DNA of 64,000 nt from Flavobacterium sp. UBA7665 (GTDB taxonomy: Bacteria > Bacteroidota > Bacteroidia > Flavobacteriales > Flavobacteriaceae): the NCBI GenBank assembly GCA_002483285.1, contig DLHP01000019.1, forward strand, positions 1-64,000, written 5' to 3'. The notes under the pieces are model-generated. The model did no database searches. It was not told the DNA's origin and saw nothing but the letters and a program-made list of their open reading frames with translations. Made by a program: the position numbers and the translations under genes. Positions 1 to 8,285 of the stretch are shown one piece after another (position 1 is the first letter of the stretch; every line of letters starts with the position of its first letter).

Positions 1-345
1 ATTTTTAGCAAATCTTATGTGCCGACTGCCTTTTTGCTTCTTTTGCGGCAAGGCAAAAGAAGGCCCTCGCGGCAGCGACGCGTTAGGGATTGCAGTGAAA
101 ATCCTTTTTACACCAACCGATAACATATAATCAACTACCCACCAATGCTTCGATTGCAAAGCGCTACAATCTTTCTACAACCGTAAAAAGATTGCAGCGC
201 AAAGCCCGGCCGCCAGGCAACGCCCCAACATTATGGAAATCATATAACTTAAATTCTAATTCGTGTAACGCTTTTCATGGCATTTCAGGCCAACTTTGCT
301 CTAGCAATTAAATTTTTAACATAGTAAAATGCAAAAATAATTACC
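1..345. other. Intergenic stretch before dps
   Basis: No convincing gene is seen here. It contains a perfect 10-bp hairpin (arms 37-46 and 53-62, loop of six) and, next to it, copy A of the dispersed stem-loop repeat (about 66-226). The rest is AT-rich. A weak -7-like element (CAACTTTG, 291-298) sits about 50 bases before the dps start, with no clear -33 partner. Confidence 0.6.
66..226 (-). repeat. Dispersed stem-loop repeat, copy A
   Basis: Two conserved arms (about 66-111 and 183-226) read on the minus strand as the GGGC-rich left arm ending in ATCTTTTT and the right arm AAAAGGAT...CACTGCAATCCC. Inside the arms an 8-bp complementary stem (104-111 with 183-190) encloses a 71-base loop. The same two arms recur at 14067-14209, 38439-38532, 43004-43098 and 46998-47095, with a degraded copy near 12395-12550. 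Confidence 0.6.
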
Positions 346-819
346 ATGAAAGCAAACATCGGGATCCCGCAAAAGAACATTGACCAGTGCGCCAAATTAT
401 TATCGGTGGTGTTGGCCGATGAAATTACGTTGTATACCAAAAGCCGCAAGTTTCATTGGAATGTGTCGGGCAATAGTTTTATGGAGCTGCACCAGCTTTT
501 TGAAAAGCAGTACACGGCGCTCGAGAAAATCATTGATGAGGTGGCCGAGCGCATCAACAAGTTGGGCAAAAACACTATTGGTACGATGAAAGAGTTTTCT
601 GAGTTGACCAATTTAAAGGAGTCACCGGGGAAATATCCGGCGCAAAAGGAGATGATTGCAGAATTGCTGGCCGACCATGAAACGGTTATCCAAGAGCTAC
701 GCAAGAACATTGAAACTTGCGAAGAGGAAATAAAAGATGCCGCCACCACCGATTTTTTAACCGGTGTCATGGAGCAGCACGAGACTTTTGCCTGGATTCT
801 GCGCCGCTATTTAAGCTAG
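346..819 (+). CDS. dps: Dps family DNA-binding ferritin-like protein
   Basis: A 157-residue miniferritin expected to form a 12-subunit shell that oxidises ferrous iron with hydrogen peroxide and stores it, protecting DNA. The intersubunit ferroxidase ligands are visible: His37 in FHWN, His49 and Glu53 in the next helix, and Asp64 and Glu68 in DEVAE. Length and the four-helix layout match the family. Glu53 stands where E. coli Dps has Asp, a conservative change. The ATG at 346 follows an A-rich leader with no Shine-Dalgarno site. It lies 27 bases before the Mla genes and may be transcribed separately. It belongs functionally with the peroxide-defence genes at 11.8-16.8 kb. Confidence 0.92.
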   Translation: MKANIGIPQKNIDQCAKLLSVVLADEITLYTKSRKFHWNVSGNSFMELHQLFEKQYTALEKIIDEVAERINKLGKNTIGTMKEFSELTNLKESPGKYPAQKEMIAELLADHETVIQELRKNIETCEEEIKDAATTDFLTGVMEQHETFAWILRRYLS

Positions 820-846
820 ATTATAACCCCACAAACAGACGAAAAA

Positions 847-1599
847 TTGATACTACAAAATACTTTTTCAGGTGTTGGCAAGGCCTCGCTATTTGTTAAA
901 CGCTTTTTCACCGAGCTTTTCACGACCAGATTTGAATTCAAGGAATTCGTCTGGCAATGTTACGCAATCGGATTCAAGTCATTACCATTAGTTAGCATTA
1001 CCGGTTTCATCATGGGTTTGGTACTAACCATACAGTCAAGACCTACCTTGGCGCAGTTTGGTGCCGAATCCTGGATTCCGGGAATGGTAACTTTGTCATT
1101 GGTACGCGAAATTGCGCCGGTGATTACGGCACTGATTTGTGCGGGTAAAATTGCCTCTGGGATTGGGGCCGAACTGGGCTCTATGAAAGTGACCGAGCAG
1201 ATTGATGCCATGGAAGTATCGGCCATCAATCCCTTTAAATACCTTGTTGTAACCCGAATTATGGCGACCACGCTGATGGTGCCGTTACTCGTGATTTATG
1301 CCGATGTAGTGGGCTTGTTTGGCGGATTTATTGGTTATAACATTCACGGCGACGTAAGCATGTTTCGTTTCTTTTCGCAAGCGTTGGAGTCTTTGACCTT
1401 TATGGATTTGATTCCGGCTACGATAAAGACGGTCTTCTTTGGATTTTTCATCGGGATGATTGGCTGCTTTAAAGGATTTCACGCCGAAAACGGAACCGAA
1501 AGCGTAGGCAAGGCGGCAAACTCGGCCGTAGTGACCGCATCGCTTTCGATTTTTATCATTGACATGATCGCGGTACAAATCACCGATTTACTTTCTTAG
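847..1599 (+). CDS. mlaE: MlaE-type ABC transporter permease
   Basis: Integral membrane permease (250 residues, about five or six hydrophobic segments) of the MlaE/YrbE family, which moves phospholipids between inner and outer membrane. The family core LGSMKVTEQIDA is present near residues 115-130, preceded by the LVREIAPV segment. The most upstream plausible start is TTG at 847; no in-frame ATG exists near the N terminus, so a TTG start is inferred. The next gene (ATPase) begins 2 bases after the stop, then the MCE protein follows, giving the order E-F-D. Separate MlaB and MlaC genes are not seen here. Confidence 0.9.
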   Translation: MILQNTFSGVGKASLFVKRFFTELFTTRFEFKEFVWQCYAIGFKSLPLVSITGFIMGLVLTIQSRPTLAQFGAESWIPGMVTLSLVREIAPVITALICAGKIASGIGAELGSMKVTEQIDAMEVSAINPFKYLVVTRIMATTLMVPLLVIYADVVGLFGGFIGYNIHGDVSMFRFFSQALESLTFMDLIPATIKTVFFGFFIGMIGCFKGFHAENGTESVGKAANSAVVTASLSIFIIDMIAVQITDLLS

Positions 1600-1601
1600 T
1601 T

Positions 1602-2378
1602 ATGGAAACAGCAACAAAAGATACAGCAGCAAAAAAGCAGCAGTCCTCGGGCGAATTTGTCATTGACATCCAGAACCTGCATAAATCGTTTGGCGACAAT
1701 AGCATCCTCAAAGGCTTGAACCTTCAAGTTGCCAAAGGCGAGAGCGTGGTGGTTTTGGGCAAATCGGGATCGGGCAAATCGGTCACGATTAAATGTCTGG
1801 TTGGGCTCATCCAAGCCGACCAGGGCGAGCTCAAGGTTTTTGGCACCGACGTGACGCAGCTAGACAACAAACAACTCAATGAGATACGTGCCAGGATGGG
1901 ATTTTTGTTCCAGACCGCGGCACTTTACGACTCGATGTCGGTACGCGAAAACCTCGGTTTTACGCTTAGGCACCACAATAAAGAACTCAGCGCCGACGAA
2001 ATTGAACAAGCCACGATCGAAGCTTTGCAAGGCGTAGGCCTCGAAGAAGCGATAGACAAGATGCCGTCTGAACTTTCGGGCGGGATGCGCAAGAGGATTG
2101 GACTGGCCAGGACGATGATCATCAAACCTGAGATTATGTTGTATGATGAACCTACGACGGGACTGGACACCATCACCTCGCGTGAAATCAGTGAACTGAT
2201 CCTGGATTTGCAAAGTAAAAACAAAACCACTTCTATCATCATCACACACGATATGCCTTGCGCGAAACTTACCGGCGACAGGATTGTAATCCTCAAGGAA
2301 GGCGTCGTTGCGGCCGAAGGAACCTATGAAGAACTCGAAAAAAGTGAAGACGAATGGGTACGCTCGTTTTTTATATAA
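1602..2378 (+). CDS. mlaF: MlaF-type ABC transporter ATPase
   Basis: ATP-binding subunit (258 residues) that would energise the MlaE permease. Walker A (GKSGSGKS) lies at residues 53-60, the Q-loop near FLFQTAALYDSMSV, the signature LSGGMRKR follows, and Walker B is LYDEPTTGLD. The FQ.AAL.DS.SV pattern is typical of MlaF/Ttg2A rather than of importers. The first 20 residues are polar, a short extension before the nucleotide-binding domain. It sits 2 bases after mlaE and 19 bases before the MCE gene, so one operon is very likely. Confidence 0.93.
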   Translation: METATKDTAAKKQQSSGEFVIDIQNLHKSFGDNSILKGLNLQVAKGESVVVLGKSGSGKSVTIKCLVGLIQADQGELKVFGTDVTQLDNKQLNEIRARMGFLFQTAALYDSMSVRENLGFTLRHHNKELSADEIEQATIEALQGVGLEEAIDKMPSELSGGMRKRIGLARTMIIKPEIMLYDEPTTGLDTITSREISELILDLQSKNKTTSIIITHDMPCAKLTGDRIVILKEGVVAAEGTYEELEKSEDEWVRSFFI

Positions 2379-2397
2379 CCCCTAAACTAACAGTAAC

Positions 2398-3264
2398 ATG
2401 AATAAAGAATCACAATTTACCTGGAAATTGGGGATGTTTGTCACCCTTGGGCTGGTGGCTTTCATACTCGCCATTTATCTGATCGGGAGGCAGCAGAACC
2501 TGTTTGGGACTACCTTTGAGCTCAAATCGAAATTTAAGAATGTAAGCGGGCTCAAGATGGGCAACCAGGTGCGGTTCTCGGGAATCAATGTGGGCACCAT
2601 CGATGCTATTGACATCGTTAACGATTCTACCGTGATTGTCCGGGCGAAGATCGATGAGGAAGTACGCAAATTCATCAAGACCGATGCGCAGGCCAGTATT
2701 GGATCCGACGGTTTGATGGGCGATAAAATCCTGACGATTTCTCCTGGAGCGGCGTCGAACAAAACCGTTGAGGATGGCGCCATGATCGCGTCGGCAAAGC
2801 CAATAGAAATGGAGCAAATCATGAAAAGTCTGCAAACTACGGTAGACAACGCGGGAGAAATCACTACCCAGCTTTCAGAGTTTACCAAGAAAATGAACAA
2901 CGAGAATGGCGCACTTTCAAAATTGCTCACCGATGCCGAGTTTGGGAACAGTATCAAGAATACGATGACCAACCTCGAGACGTTTTCTAAGAATATGAAC
3001 AACAAGAACAATGTGCTCAACAAACTCACCAACGATGAGAAGTTGGGTAAGGAAGTAGATTCGGCAGTGGGGAATCTCAACGAAACGGTAAAGGCGGCGC
3101 AAAACAACTTCCTGCTCAAAGGCTATTTCAAGAAGAAGAAACGCGCCGATGAGAAGAAAGCTAAACAAGCCAGAAAGCAGGCAGAGAAGGCTAAGGAGCA
3201 ACAAGCCAAAGTAAAAGAGGAGTTGCAGGAAATTAAGAAACAGCCCCAATCCTCAAACCAATAG
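2398..3264 (+). CDS. mlaD: MlaD family MCE-domain lipid transport protein
   Basis: 288 residues: one N-terminal membrane anchor (about residues 10-30), then an MCE domain (about 40-115; GLKMGNQVRFSGINVGTID), then a helical region and a strongly basic, lysine-rich tail of about 50 residues. MCE proteins form periplasmic rings that shuttle lipids to or from the permease. Length exceeds the short E. coli MlaD (about 180) and fits the longer Bacteroidota form. Last gene of the mla operon. A gap of 121 bases with no visible terminator follows. Confidence 0.9.
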   Translation: MNKESQFTWKLGMFVTLGLVAFILAIYLIGRQQNLFGTTFELKSKFKNVSGLKMGNQVRFSGINVGTIDAIDIVNDSTVIVRAKIDEEVRKFIKTDAQASIGSDGLMGDKILTISPGAASNKTVEDGAMIASAKPIEMEQIMKSLQTTVDNAGEITTQLSEFTKKMNNENGALSKLLTDAEFGNSIKNTMTNLETFSKNMNNKNNVLNKLTNDEKLGKEVDSAVGNLNETVKAAQNNFLLKGYFKKKKRADEKKAKQARKQAEKAKEQQAKVKEELQEIKKQPQSSNQ

Positions 3265-3385
3265 CTATTCAAATTCTATAACTTTTTAAGGTAGTGTCGT
3301 AAGGGATTTGAAGCCAGAAAAGTTGATATTTATCATCCTGTATTACAACAGCTTCACGCACAACAAATTAAAATGAATAGACAAG

Positions 3386-3760
3386 ATGAACAATCCAAAG
3401 AAACTTGGCATCTGGATGGATCATAGCATGGCCCATGTCATGGAATTTACCGACGAACATTTTGAAGTAAAGACAATTGAATCGGAGTATCCGCTCAAAG
3501 GGCAACACCAACAAACTACTGCCATTACCCAAGCGCAGCGCAACAAGCAGTACAAGTATTATAAAAAATTGGGCGAAATCATTAAGGACTATTACCAGGT
3601 GATTCTTTTTGGTCCTACAGATGCGAAGGTAGAATTGTTTAATTTGCTCAGCGATGACCATCGGTTTGTGAAAATCCAGGTTGAGATTAAGGAAACCGAC
3701 CGCATGACCAGAAATCAACTGCATTCCTTTGTCAATGAATATTTTACAGTAGCGCATTGA
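3386..3760 (+). CDS. Hypothetical protein, possible eRF1/BaeRF-like domain
   Basis: 124 residues, soluble, no signal peptide. It opens with KKLGIWMDHSMAHVMEF, then a helix rich in Gln and Lys, then VILFGPTDAK followed by EI.ETD.MT. This beginning and the later FGP segment resemble small bacterial proteins related to the N-terminal domain of peptide-release factor eRF1, but this is memory of a pattern and not a search result. Nothing here shows a catalytic site. It is followed by its own terminator, so it is probably a single-gene unit. Confidence 0.6.
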   Translation: MNNPKKLGIWMDHSMAHVMEFTDEHFEVKTIESEYPLKGQHQQTTAITQAQRNKQYKYYKKLGEIIKDYYQVILFGPTDAKVELFNLLSDDHRFVKIQVEIKETDRMTRNQLHSFVNEYFTVAH

Positions 3761-3786
3761 CAGCAGCGACTTAGTGTTAAAACAAA

Positions 3787-3815
3787 TTCCCGGTGTAATA
3801 TCCGGGATTTTTTTT
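3787..3815 (+). terminator. Rho-independent terminator
   Basis: Six-bp stem TCCCGG/CCGGGA with an 8-base loop, followed by eight T residues; 27 bases downstream of the preceding stop codon. Confidence 0.8.
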
Positions 3816-3847
3816 GTAACTTAGGTTCATAACCAATACCGACAATT

Positions 3848-4258
3848 ATGAAAAAATTAATTCTAATCCCGATTATGGTAATTGCTACGCTAATGAGTTG
3901 CCAAAAAAACAAGCAAGAAGCCGCCGCCGAAGCCGAGGTAGCTGCTGCCGAAGCTGCCCTTGACAGCGCTAAAAGCAACGAGGTAGCCATACGCAAAGCG
4001 GCAACCGCAGCAGAGTGGCAGGAATTTAAAGAGCAAGGCAACATCGTAATCCAGCAAAACAAGATCCGCATTGCCGAACTGAAGGCAAGCGCCAAAGCGA
4101 CCGGAGACAATAGTTTGGATGCAATCGAAGAAAAAAACAGCCAATTGCAAACCAAGCTCGAATCGTATAAAAACGATGCTAGCGAAGATTGGGAAGCGTT
4201 CAAAGCCGGTTTTAATGAGGACAAGGAGGAATTGCGGCGCGAACTGCTCAATAAGTAA
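3848..4258 (+). CDS. Small coiled-coil lipoprotein, hypothetical
   Basis: 136 residues with a lipoprotein signal peptide: MKK start, hydrophobic core, and lipobox LMSC placing the lipidated cysteine at residue 18. The mature part is Ala/Glu/Lys-rich and predicted helical, probably a coiled coil, with tryptophans in AAEWQEF and DWEAFK. It heads a set of small envelope proteins (Lmo0937-like, YtxH-like, holin-like) and may belong to a shared stress response, which is inference from neighbourhood. A strong terminator follows at once. Confidence 0.75.
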   Translation: MKKLILIPIMVIATLMSCQKNKQEAAAEAEVAAAEAALDSAKSNEVAIRKAATAAEWQEFKEQGNIVIQQNKIRIAELKASAKATGDNSLDAIEEKNSQLQTKLESYKNDASEDWEAFKAGFNEDKEELRRELLNK

Positions 4259-4267
4259 ACACTCAAG

Positions 4268-4292
4268 GCGGAACTCTGTTTCCGCTTTTTTT
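4268..4292 (+). terminator. Rho-independent terminator
   Basis: Stem GCGGAA/TTCCGC followed by seven T residues, 9 bases after the lipoprotein stop codon. Confidence 0.8.
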
Positions 4293-4397
4293 ATACCCGA
4301 ACTGGAAAATATGTAAGGAATTGCAAAAGTTCCATAACAGAATTGTGCGGGTTTGATGGCATCTTTGTAAGACAAGAAACCAAATAAAACACAACAC

Positions 4398-4553
4398 ATG
4401 TCAAGTTTACTCTACGTTATTGCAGTGGTGCTGGTAATTGCCTGGGCCATTGGATTTTTCGCTTACAGTGTAGGCGGAATCATCCATATTTTACTCGTCA
4501 TCGCCATTGTTGCGATATTACTCAGAATCATTCAAGGAAAGAAAGTATTATAA
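4398..4553 (+). CDS. Lmo0937-like small membrane protein
   Basis: A 51-residue protein, below usual gene-calling size, with two hydrophobic segments (about residues 3-24 and 27-44) and a basic end RIIQGKKVL. The pattern AWAIGFFAYS.GG.IH.LLVIAIV closely matches the family named after Listeria Lmo0937, small membrane proteins often found beside stress genes. The stop is 19 bases before the YtxH-like ATG, so the two are likely co-transcribed. A possible -7 element (CATCTTTG, 4360-4367) lies upstream but differs from consensus at the first base. Confidence 0.8.
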   Translation: MSSLLYVIAVVLVIAWAIGFFAYSVGGIIHILLVIAIVAILLRIIQGKKVL

Positions 4554-4572
4554 ATCATTTAAATATCACATT

Positions 4573-4923
4573 ATGAAATCAGTTAATAGCAAGTTAGCAT
4601 TGGGATTATTAGGCGGATTGGCCGCAGGAGCGTTATTGGGCGTTTTGTTTGCTCCGGATAAAGGATCCAACACCAGAAAGAAAATCGCCGACAAAGGCAA
4701 AGATTACGCCGACGACCTTAAAAACAAATACGACACGATTTTGGGTTCGGTTACCCGTAAATACGAGAATTTGTTTCAGGAAGGTGAAGATTTACTCGCC
4801 GATGGCAAGTCGCGCTATGAGCAAATCAAAGCAGAGGGCAAGTCAAAGTTCAATGATTTAAAAGACGAAGCCAAATCAAAATTAGACGAGGCTAAAAACG
4901 AAGTAAGCGCTTACAAAGCTTAA
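4573..4923 (+). CDS. YtxH domain-containing protein
   Basis: 116 residues: a glycine-rich hydrophobic segment (residues about 7-27, LGLLGGLAAGALLGVLFAP) directly followed by DKGS.TRKKI, the hallmark of YtxH proteins, then a long charged helix ending in an alternating Asp/Lys/Ala pattern. The frame is open upstream to 4507, but that part overlaps the preceding gene; the ATG at 4573 places the membrane segment at the N terminus. YtxH proteins are general-stress proteins of unknown biochemical role, probably membrane-anchored. Confidence 0.85.
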   Translation: MKSVNSKLALGLLGGLAAGALLGVLFAPDKGSNTRKKIADKGKDYADDLKNKYDTILGSVTRKYENLFQEGEDLLADGKSRYEQIKAEGKSKFNDLKDEAKSKLDEAKNEVSAYKA

Positions 4924-4962
4924 TTCTTATCTTAGCCTAAAATAAGACAAACAGTTCAAATC

Positions 4963-5313
4963 ATGGAAAATCCGACAACAATTGAAGCGCTTTTAGAGAA
5001 AGCAGAGAATTATACGCGCACTTCTATCGAACTGGCCAAACTCCAGGCGATAGATAAAGGTGCCGATATCGTATCCTCGGCAGTCGCCGGAATCGCAATT
5101 GCAGTTGTTGTCGGGACTTCCCTGATGTTACTCAACATAGGCGCCGCCTTTTGGATAGGAGAACAATTGGGCGCTGCCTATTACGGATTTTTTGCCGTGG
5201 CTGCCTTTTACCTGATTGTTGCCTTATTGTTGTTTTTGTTCAGGAACCAATGGATTAAACTCCCCATCAGCGATCGCATTATAACCGGTATGATAACACC
5301 TAAAAGACGATGA
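4963..5313 (+). CDS. Phage-holin-3-like membrane protein
   Basis: 116 residues: an amphipathic N-terminal helix (about 1-35), then two transmembrane helices separated by GEQLGAAYYGF. This layout matches the 'phage holin family' proteins common in bacterial chromosomes as housekeeping or stress proteins; there is no phage context here. Its stop overlaps the next start (ATGA at 5310-5313), showing translational coupling. Confidence 0.8.
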   Translation: MENPTTIEALLEKAENYTRTSIELAKLQAIDKGADIVSSAVAGIAIAVVVGTSLMLLNIGAAFWIGEQLGAAYYGFFAVAAFYLIVALLLFLFRNQWIKLPISDRIITGMITPKRR

Positions 5314-5714
5314 AAAGTAAGAACGCCACCACCAATCTGGATGATAGGATTTTAATGCTCCAGGCAAAAAAAGCCGGGGAATGGGAAGAACTTAAAGAGC
5401 AATTTGAAGTGACCAAAGAAAGCCTGCGGCCGATGAATCTTGTAAAAGGTGCCTTCCATGACATTGCAAGTTCACCCGACATCAAAAAGAATATCGTAGG
5501 AAATGTGATTGGCCTTGCAACAGGTTATCTTTCTAAAAAAATAATCTTTGGAGGCACACACAATCCGCTTAAGAAAATAGCAGGTGCGGTACTACAATTT
5601 GCCGTAACCAATTTCGTAGGCAAAAAGATGGAAAAATCTCCCGAAGAAAGGGCCGAAGAAAGAGAAGAACGATTGGCGCATCACTCAGAAACGCAACAAT
5701 CTACTTCAAATTAA
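5310..5714 (+). CDS. Hypothetical protein of the envelope-stress cassette
   Basis: 134 residues. The N-terminal 60 are charged and helical; a central moderately hydrophobic stretch (NIVGNVIGLATGYLSKKIIFG, residues about 62-82, and a second about 88-105) suggests membrane association; the end is very Glu/Arg-rich (SPEERAEEREER). It starts inside the previous stop codon (ATGA), so it is made with the holin-like protein. The 3' end overlaps by 4 bases the end of the convergent ribB gene. I do not recognise a family. Confidence 0.75.
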   Translation: MKSKNATTNLDDRILMLQAKKAGEWEELKEQFEVTKESLRPMNLVKGAFHDIASSPDIKKNIVGNVIGLATGYLSKKIIFGGTHNPLKKIAGAVLQFAVTNFVGKKMEKSPEERAEEREERLAHHSETQQSTSN

Positions 5715-6850
5715 TAAGGTACGTATTCGGTAATTTCGAGTCCGTAGCCAATCATTCCTACGCGTTTGGTCTGCTCGGCGTTGGAGACCAACTTGATTTT
5801 AGAAATATCGATGTCGTGTAAAATCTGCGCTCCGATTCCGAAATCCTTGATATCCATCTTGATTTGCGGTGCCTTGAAAATACCTTTGGCCTGCAATTGC
5901 TTGAGTTCGCCAAGGCGATTGAGTAAATCGTTGGCCTGCAATTCCTGGTTGATGAACAAAATGGCTCCACGTCCTTCCTCATGGATCAACTGGAACATAT
6001 CGTCGAGTTTCTTATCGGCGTTGTTGGTCAAAGTCCCCAAAATATCATTGTTGGTTAGCGTAGAATTGATACGCGTGAGAATCGCATCCCCATTATTCCA
6101 GGTCCCTTTAGTGAGCGCAATGTGCACTTGTTTGTTTGTGGTTTGTTGGTAAGCGCGCAATCTGAAATCGCCAAACCGCGTCGCAATGTCAAAGTCTTCC
6201 TTCTTTACAATAAGGCTATCGTGCTGCATGCGGTATGCTACCAAATCTTCTATGGAAACCAGTTTGAGGTCGAATTTTTTGGCCACTGCTACCAATTCGG
6301 GCAAACGCGCCATCGACCCATCTTCATTCATGATTTCGCAAATCACACCTGCCGATTTGAATCCGGCCAAACGGGCAAAATCAATCGCAGCCTCGGTGTG
6401 TCCGGTCCTTCTGAGTACACCACCTTGCTTGGCAATCAACGGGAATATGTGTCCGGGTCGCGCCAAATCGTGCGACTTGACTTCAGGGTTTACCAAAGAA
6501 AGTACAGTTTTAGCACGGTCTAAAGCCGAAATACCTGTGGTTACGCCATGGCCGCGCAAATCTACCGAAACGGTAAATGCGGTTTCCATATGGTCGGTAT
6601 TATTGTGTACCATCGCGTGCAAACCCAGTTCCTTACAGCGGTTTTCTGTAAGTGGTGCGCAGATTAATCCGCGTCCGTGTGTGGCCATGAAATTGATCAT
6701 TTCTGGCGTGGCCATCTCGGCGGCAGCGAGAAAATCGCCTTCATTTTCACGATCTTCATCGTCTACAACAATAATGACCTTGCCTTGACGGATGTCTTCT
6801 ATGGCTTCTTCTATGGTGTTGAGTTTGATGGTTTGGGCAATCGTTGTCAT
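5711..6850 (-). CDS. ribB: 3,4-dihydroxy-2-butanone 4-phosphate synthase with degenerate GTP cyclohydrolase II half
   Basis: 379 residues arranged as RibBA. The N-terminal half (about 10-210) is a complete RibB: VDDEDRENEGD, HGRGLICAP, RPGHIFPL and RTGHTEAA are intact, so it should convert ribulose 5-phosphate to the four-carbon riboflavin precursor. The C-terminal half keeps the RibA fold pattern (EEGRGAILFI near 292, then DFGIGAQIL and VSN) but lacks the three zinc cysteines of E. coli RibA (the S-E-C...R-C-D-C-G stretch is replaced by INSTLTNNDILGTLTNNADK). GTP cyclohydrolase activity is therefore doubtful, and a true RibA would be needed elsewhere. It overlaps lptF by 4 bases (ATGA). Confidence 0.88.
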   Translation of the reverse strand: MTTIAQTIKLNTIEEAIEDIRQGKVIIVVDDEDRENEGDFLAAAEMATPEMINFMATHGRGLICAPLTENRCKELGLHAMVHNNTDHMETAFTVSVDLRGHGVTTGISALDRAKTVLSLVNPEVKSHDLARPGHIFPLIAKQGGVLRRTGHTEAAIDFARLAGFKSAGVICEIMNEDGSMARLPELVAVAKKFDLKLVSIEDLVAYRMQHDSLIVKKEDFDIATRFGDFRLRAYQQTTNKQVHIALTKGTWNNGDAILTRINSTLTNNDILGTLTNNADKKLDDMFQLIHEEGRGAILFINQELQANDLLNRLGELKQLQAKGIFKAPQIKMDIKDFGIGAQILHDIDISKIKLVSNAEQTKRVGMIGYGLEITEYVPY

Positions 6851-8277
6851 TTCTTTTTGAATATTTTGTTGAAGGTCTTGCGCAGCGGTTCGGTAATCGC
6901 ATCCATGCTGATAAAGCTGATGTCATTTGTGGCGCGATAGGTGAGGAGCAAAGCCAGCGGCGTGAGGATAAAGGTGGCCATCCAGCAACCCATGAATGGG
7001 GTCATGCCGCTTTCCTGCGCTACTTTCTTGCTAAAGGTGTTGATAAAGTGGTAAATGATGAAAATCAAAACCGCGAATACAATCGGCAAACCAAGACCGC
7101 CTTTTCTGATAATGGCACCCAATGGCGCGCCCAGAAAAAACATCAGGATACAAGCAAACGCAATTACGAATTTGTCATAAAATGCAATCCAGTGACTGTT
7201 GATGACTTTTCGTTTGTAGTCCATTTCAAGTTTGGTTCCGTCGATGGCAAACGTAGAGCTCACGATATTCCCAGCCGCAACTTTAAGTATGGTGGATTGC
7301 TCTACGGGCTTGAAATTGCTGAGTAGCGGCTTGTTCATGGGTAGTTTCCCATTGGTAGGATCTTTGGGCGTGAACGCGTTGATGCCGGTGCGCATGTAAA
7401 TGTTGTCTGAGAATGACACCACATCCTTATGGTAACTCTTGTTCAACGAATCGAGCGTGTAACGCAATTCATTGATGTTGAGCATGGTATTGGTGTTGTT
7501 GATAGAAAAATCTACAGATCCGGCGTTATTGAGTTTGGCCAAGTCCAGGTTGATGATGTACTTTTTAAATGAACTTTTGGCAAACGGCAATTTCTTGCGT
7601 TCTTCGAATTTTTTCGGGACAAGATCTTCGTAATAATAGCCGTCGTTAAGTACCAATTTTAAGATGTTCGATTTTTCATTGCTCACCAGTTCACCAGTTT
7701 TGGCCTTGATGACATTGCGACTGCCTTCAAACGGCCCGGCTTTTTTATGAATGGTGACGCCTTTGAGGTGGTTGCCGTTTTCGCCTTCTTTTTTCTCTAC
7801 TTTAATATTGTATGAGCCTACATCAGAGAACTGCCCTTCGGCAATCGCCATGGCTGGTTTCATCTGCGCGATGTCCTTTCTAAAGTTGATGAATTTGTAC
7901 TCGGCATACGGAATCACGTTATTGGCAAAGAAAAATGCGGCAATACTCAACAATAAGATAAATACAGACAAGCTCCTCATAGCGCGTTGCAACGAGATCC
8001 CAGCCGATTTCATGGCGGCGAATTCATAATTTTCGGCAAAACTTCCAAAGGTCATAATCGATGCCAAAAGCACAGAAAGCGGCAACACCAACGGAATAAT
8101 CCGAGGCATCGCAAACAATAGAAATTTAAGGACAAGGATGAAATCGAGGTCTTTACCGGCGAGTTCAGAAATGAATAGCCAAACCGTTTGGAGGATGAAG
8201 ATAAAGAAGAGGATGACAAATACCGAGGCAAATGTACCCAGGAAACTTTTTAAAAGATATCTGTCGAGGATTTTCAC
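6847..8277 (-). CDS. LptF/LptG family permease (YjgP/YjgQ)
   Basis: 476 residues with three N-terminal transmembrane helices (about 12-115), a large periplasmic domain, and three helices near the C terminus (about 365-455): the standard layout of LptF/LptG, permease subunits that extract lipopolysaccharide for export. The N terminus LDRYLLKSFLGTF and the PRIIPLVLPLSVLLA segment are family-typical. Which of the two paralogues it is cannot be decided here. It precedes ribB (ATGA overlap) and follows a LolA-like carrier gene with 8 bases between, so outer-membrane biogenesis functions are clustered. Confidence 0.88.
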   Translation of the reverse strand: MKILDRYLLKSFLGTFASVFVILFFIFILQTVWLFISELAGKDLDFILVLKFLLFAMPRIIPLVLPLSVLLASIMTFGSFAENYEFAAMKSAGISLQRAMRSLSVFILLLSIAAFFFANNVIPYAEYKFINFRKDIAQMKPAMAIAEGQFSDVGSYNIKVEKKEGENGNHLKGVTIHKKAGPFEGSRNVIKAKTGELVSNEKSNILKLVLNDGYYYEDLVPKKFEERKKLPFAKSSFKKYIINLDLAKLNNAGSVDFSINNTNTMLNINELRYTLDSLNKSYHKDVVSFSDNIYMRTGINAFTPKDPTNGKLPMNKPLLSNFKPVEQSTILKVAAGNIVSSTFAIDGTKLEMDYKRKVINSHWIAFYDKFVIAFACILMFFLGAPLGAIIRKGGLGLPIVFAVLIFIIYHFINTFSKKVAQESGMTPFMGCWMATFILTPLALLLTYRATNDISFISMDAITEPLRKTFNKIFKKK

Positions 8278-8285
8278 TTCAAAAA

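Noticed and set aside
4963..5313. Holin-like protein as sign of a prophage
   Set aside because: No integrase, capsid or tail genes are near; such proteins are ordinary chromosomal genes.
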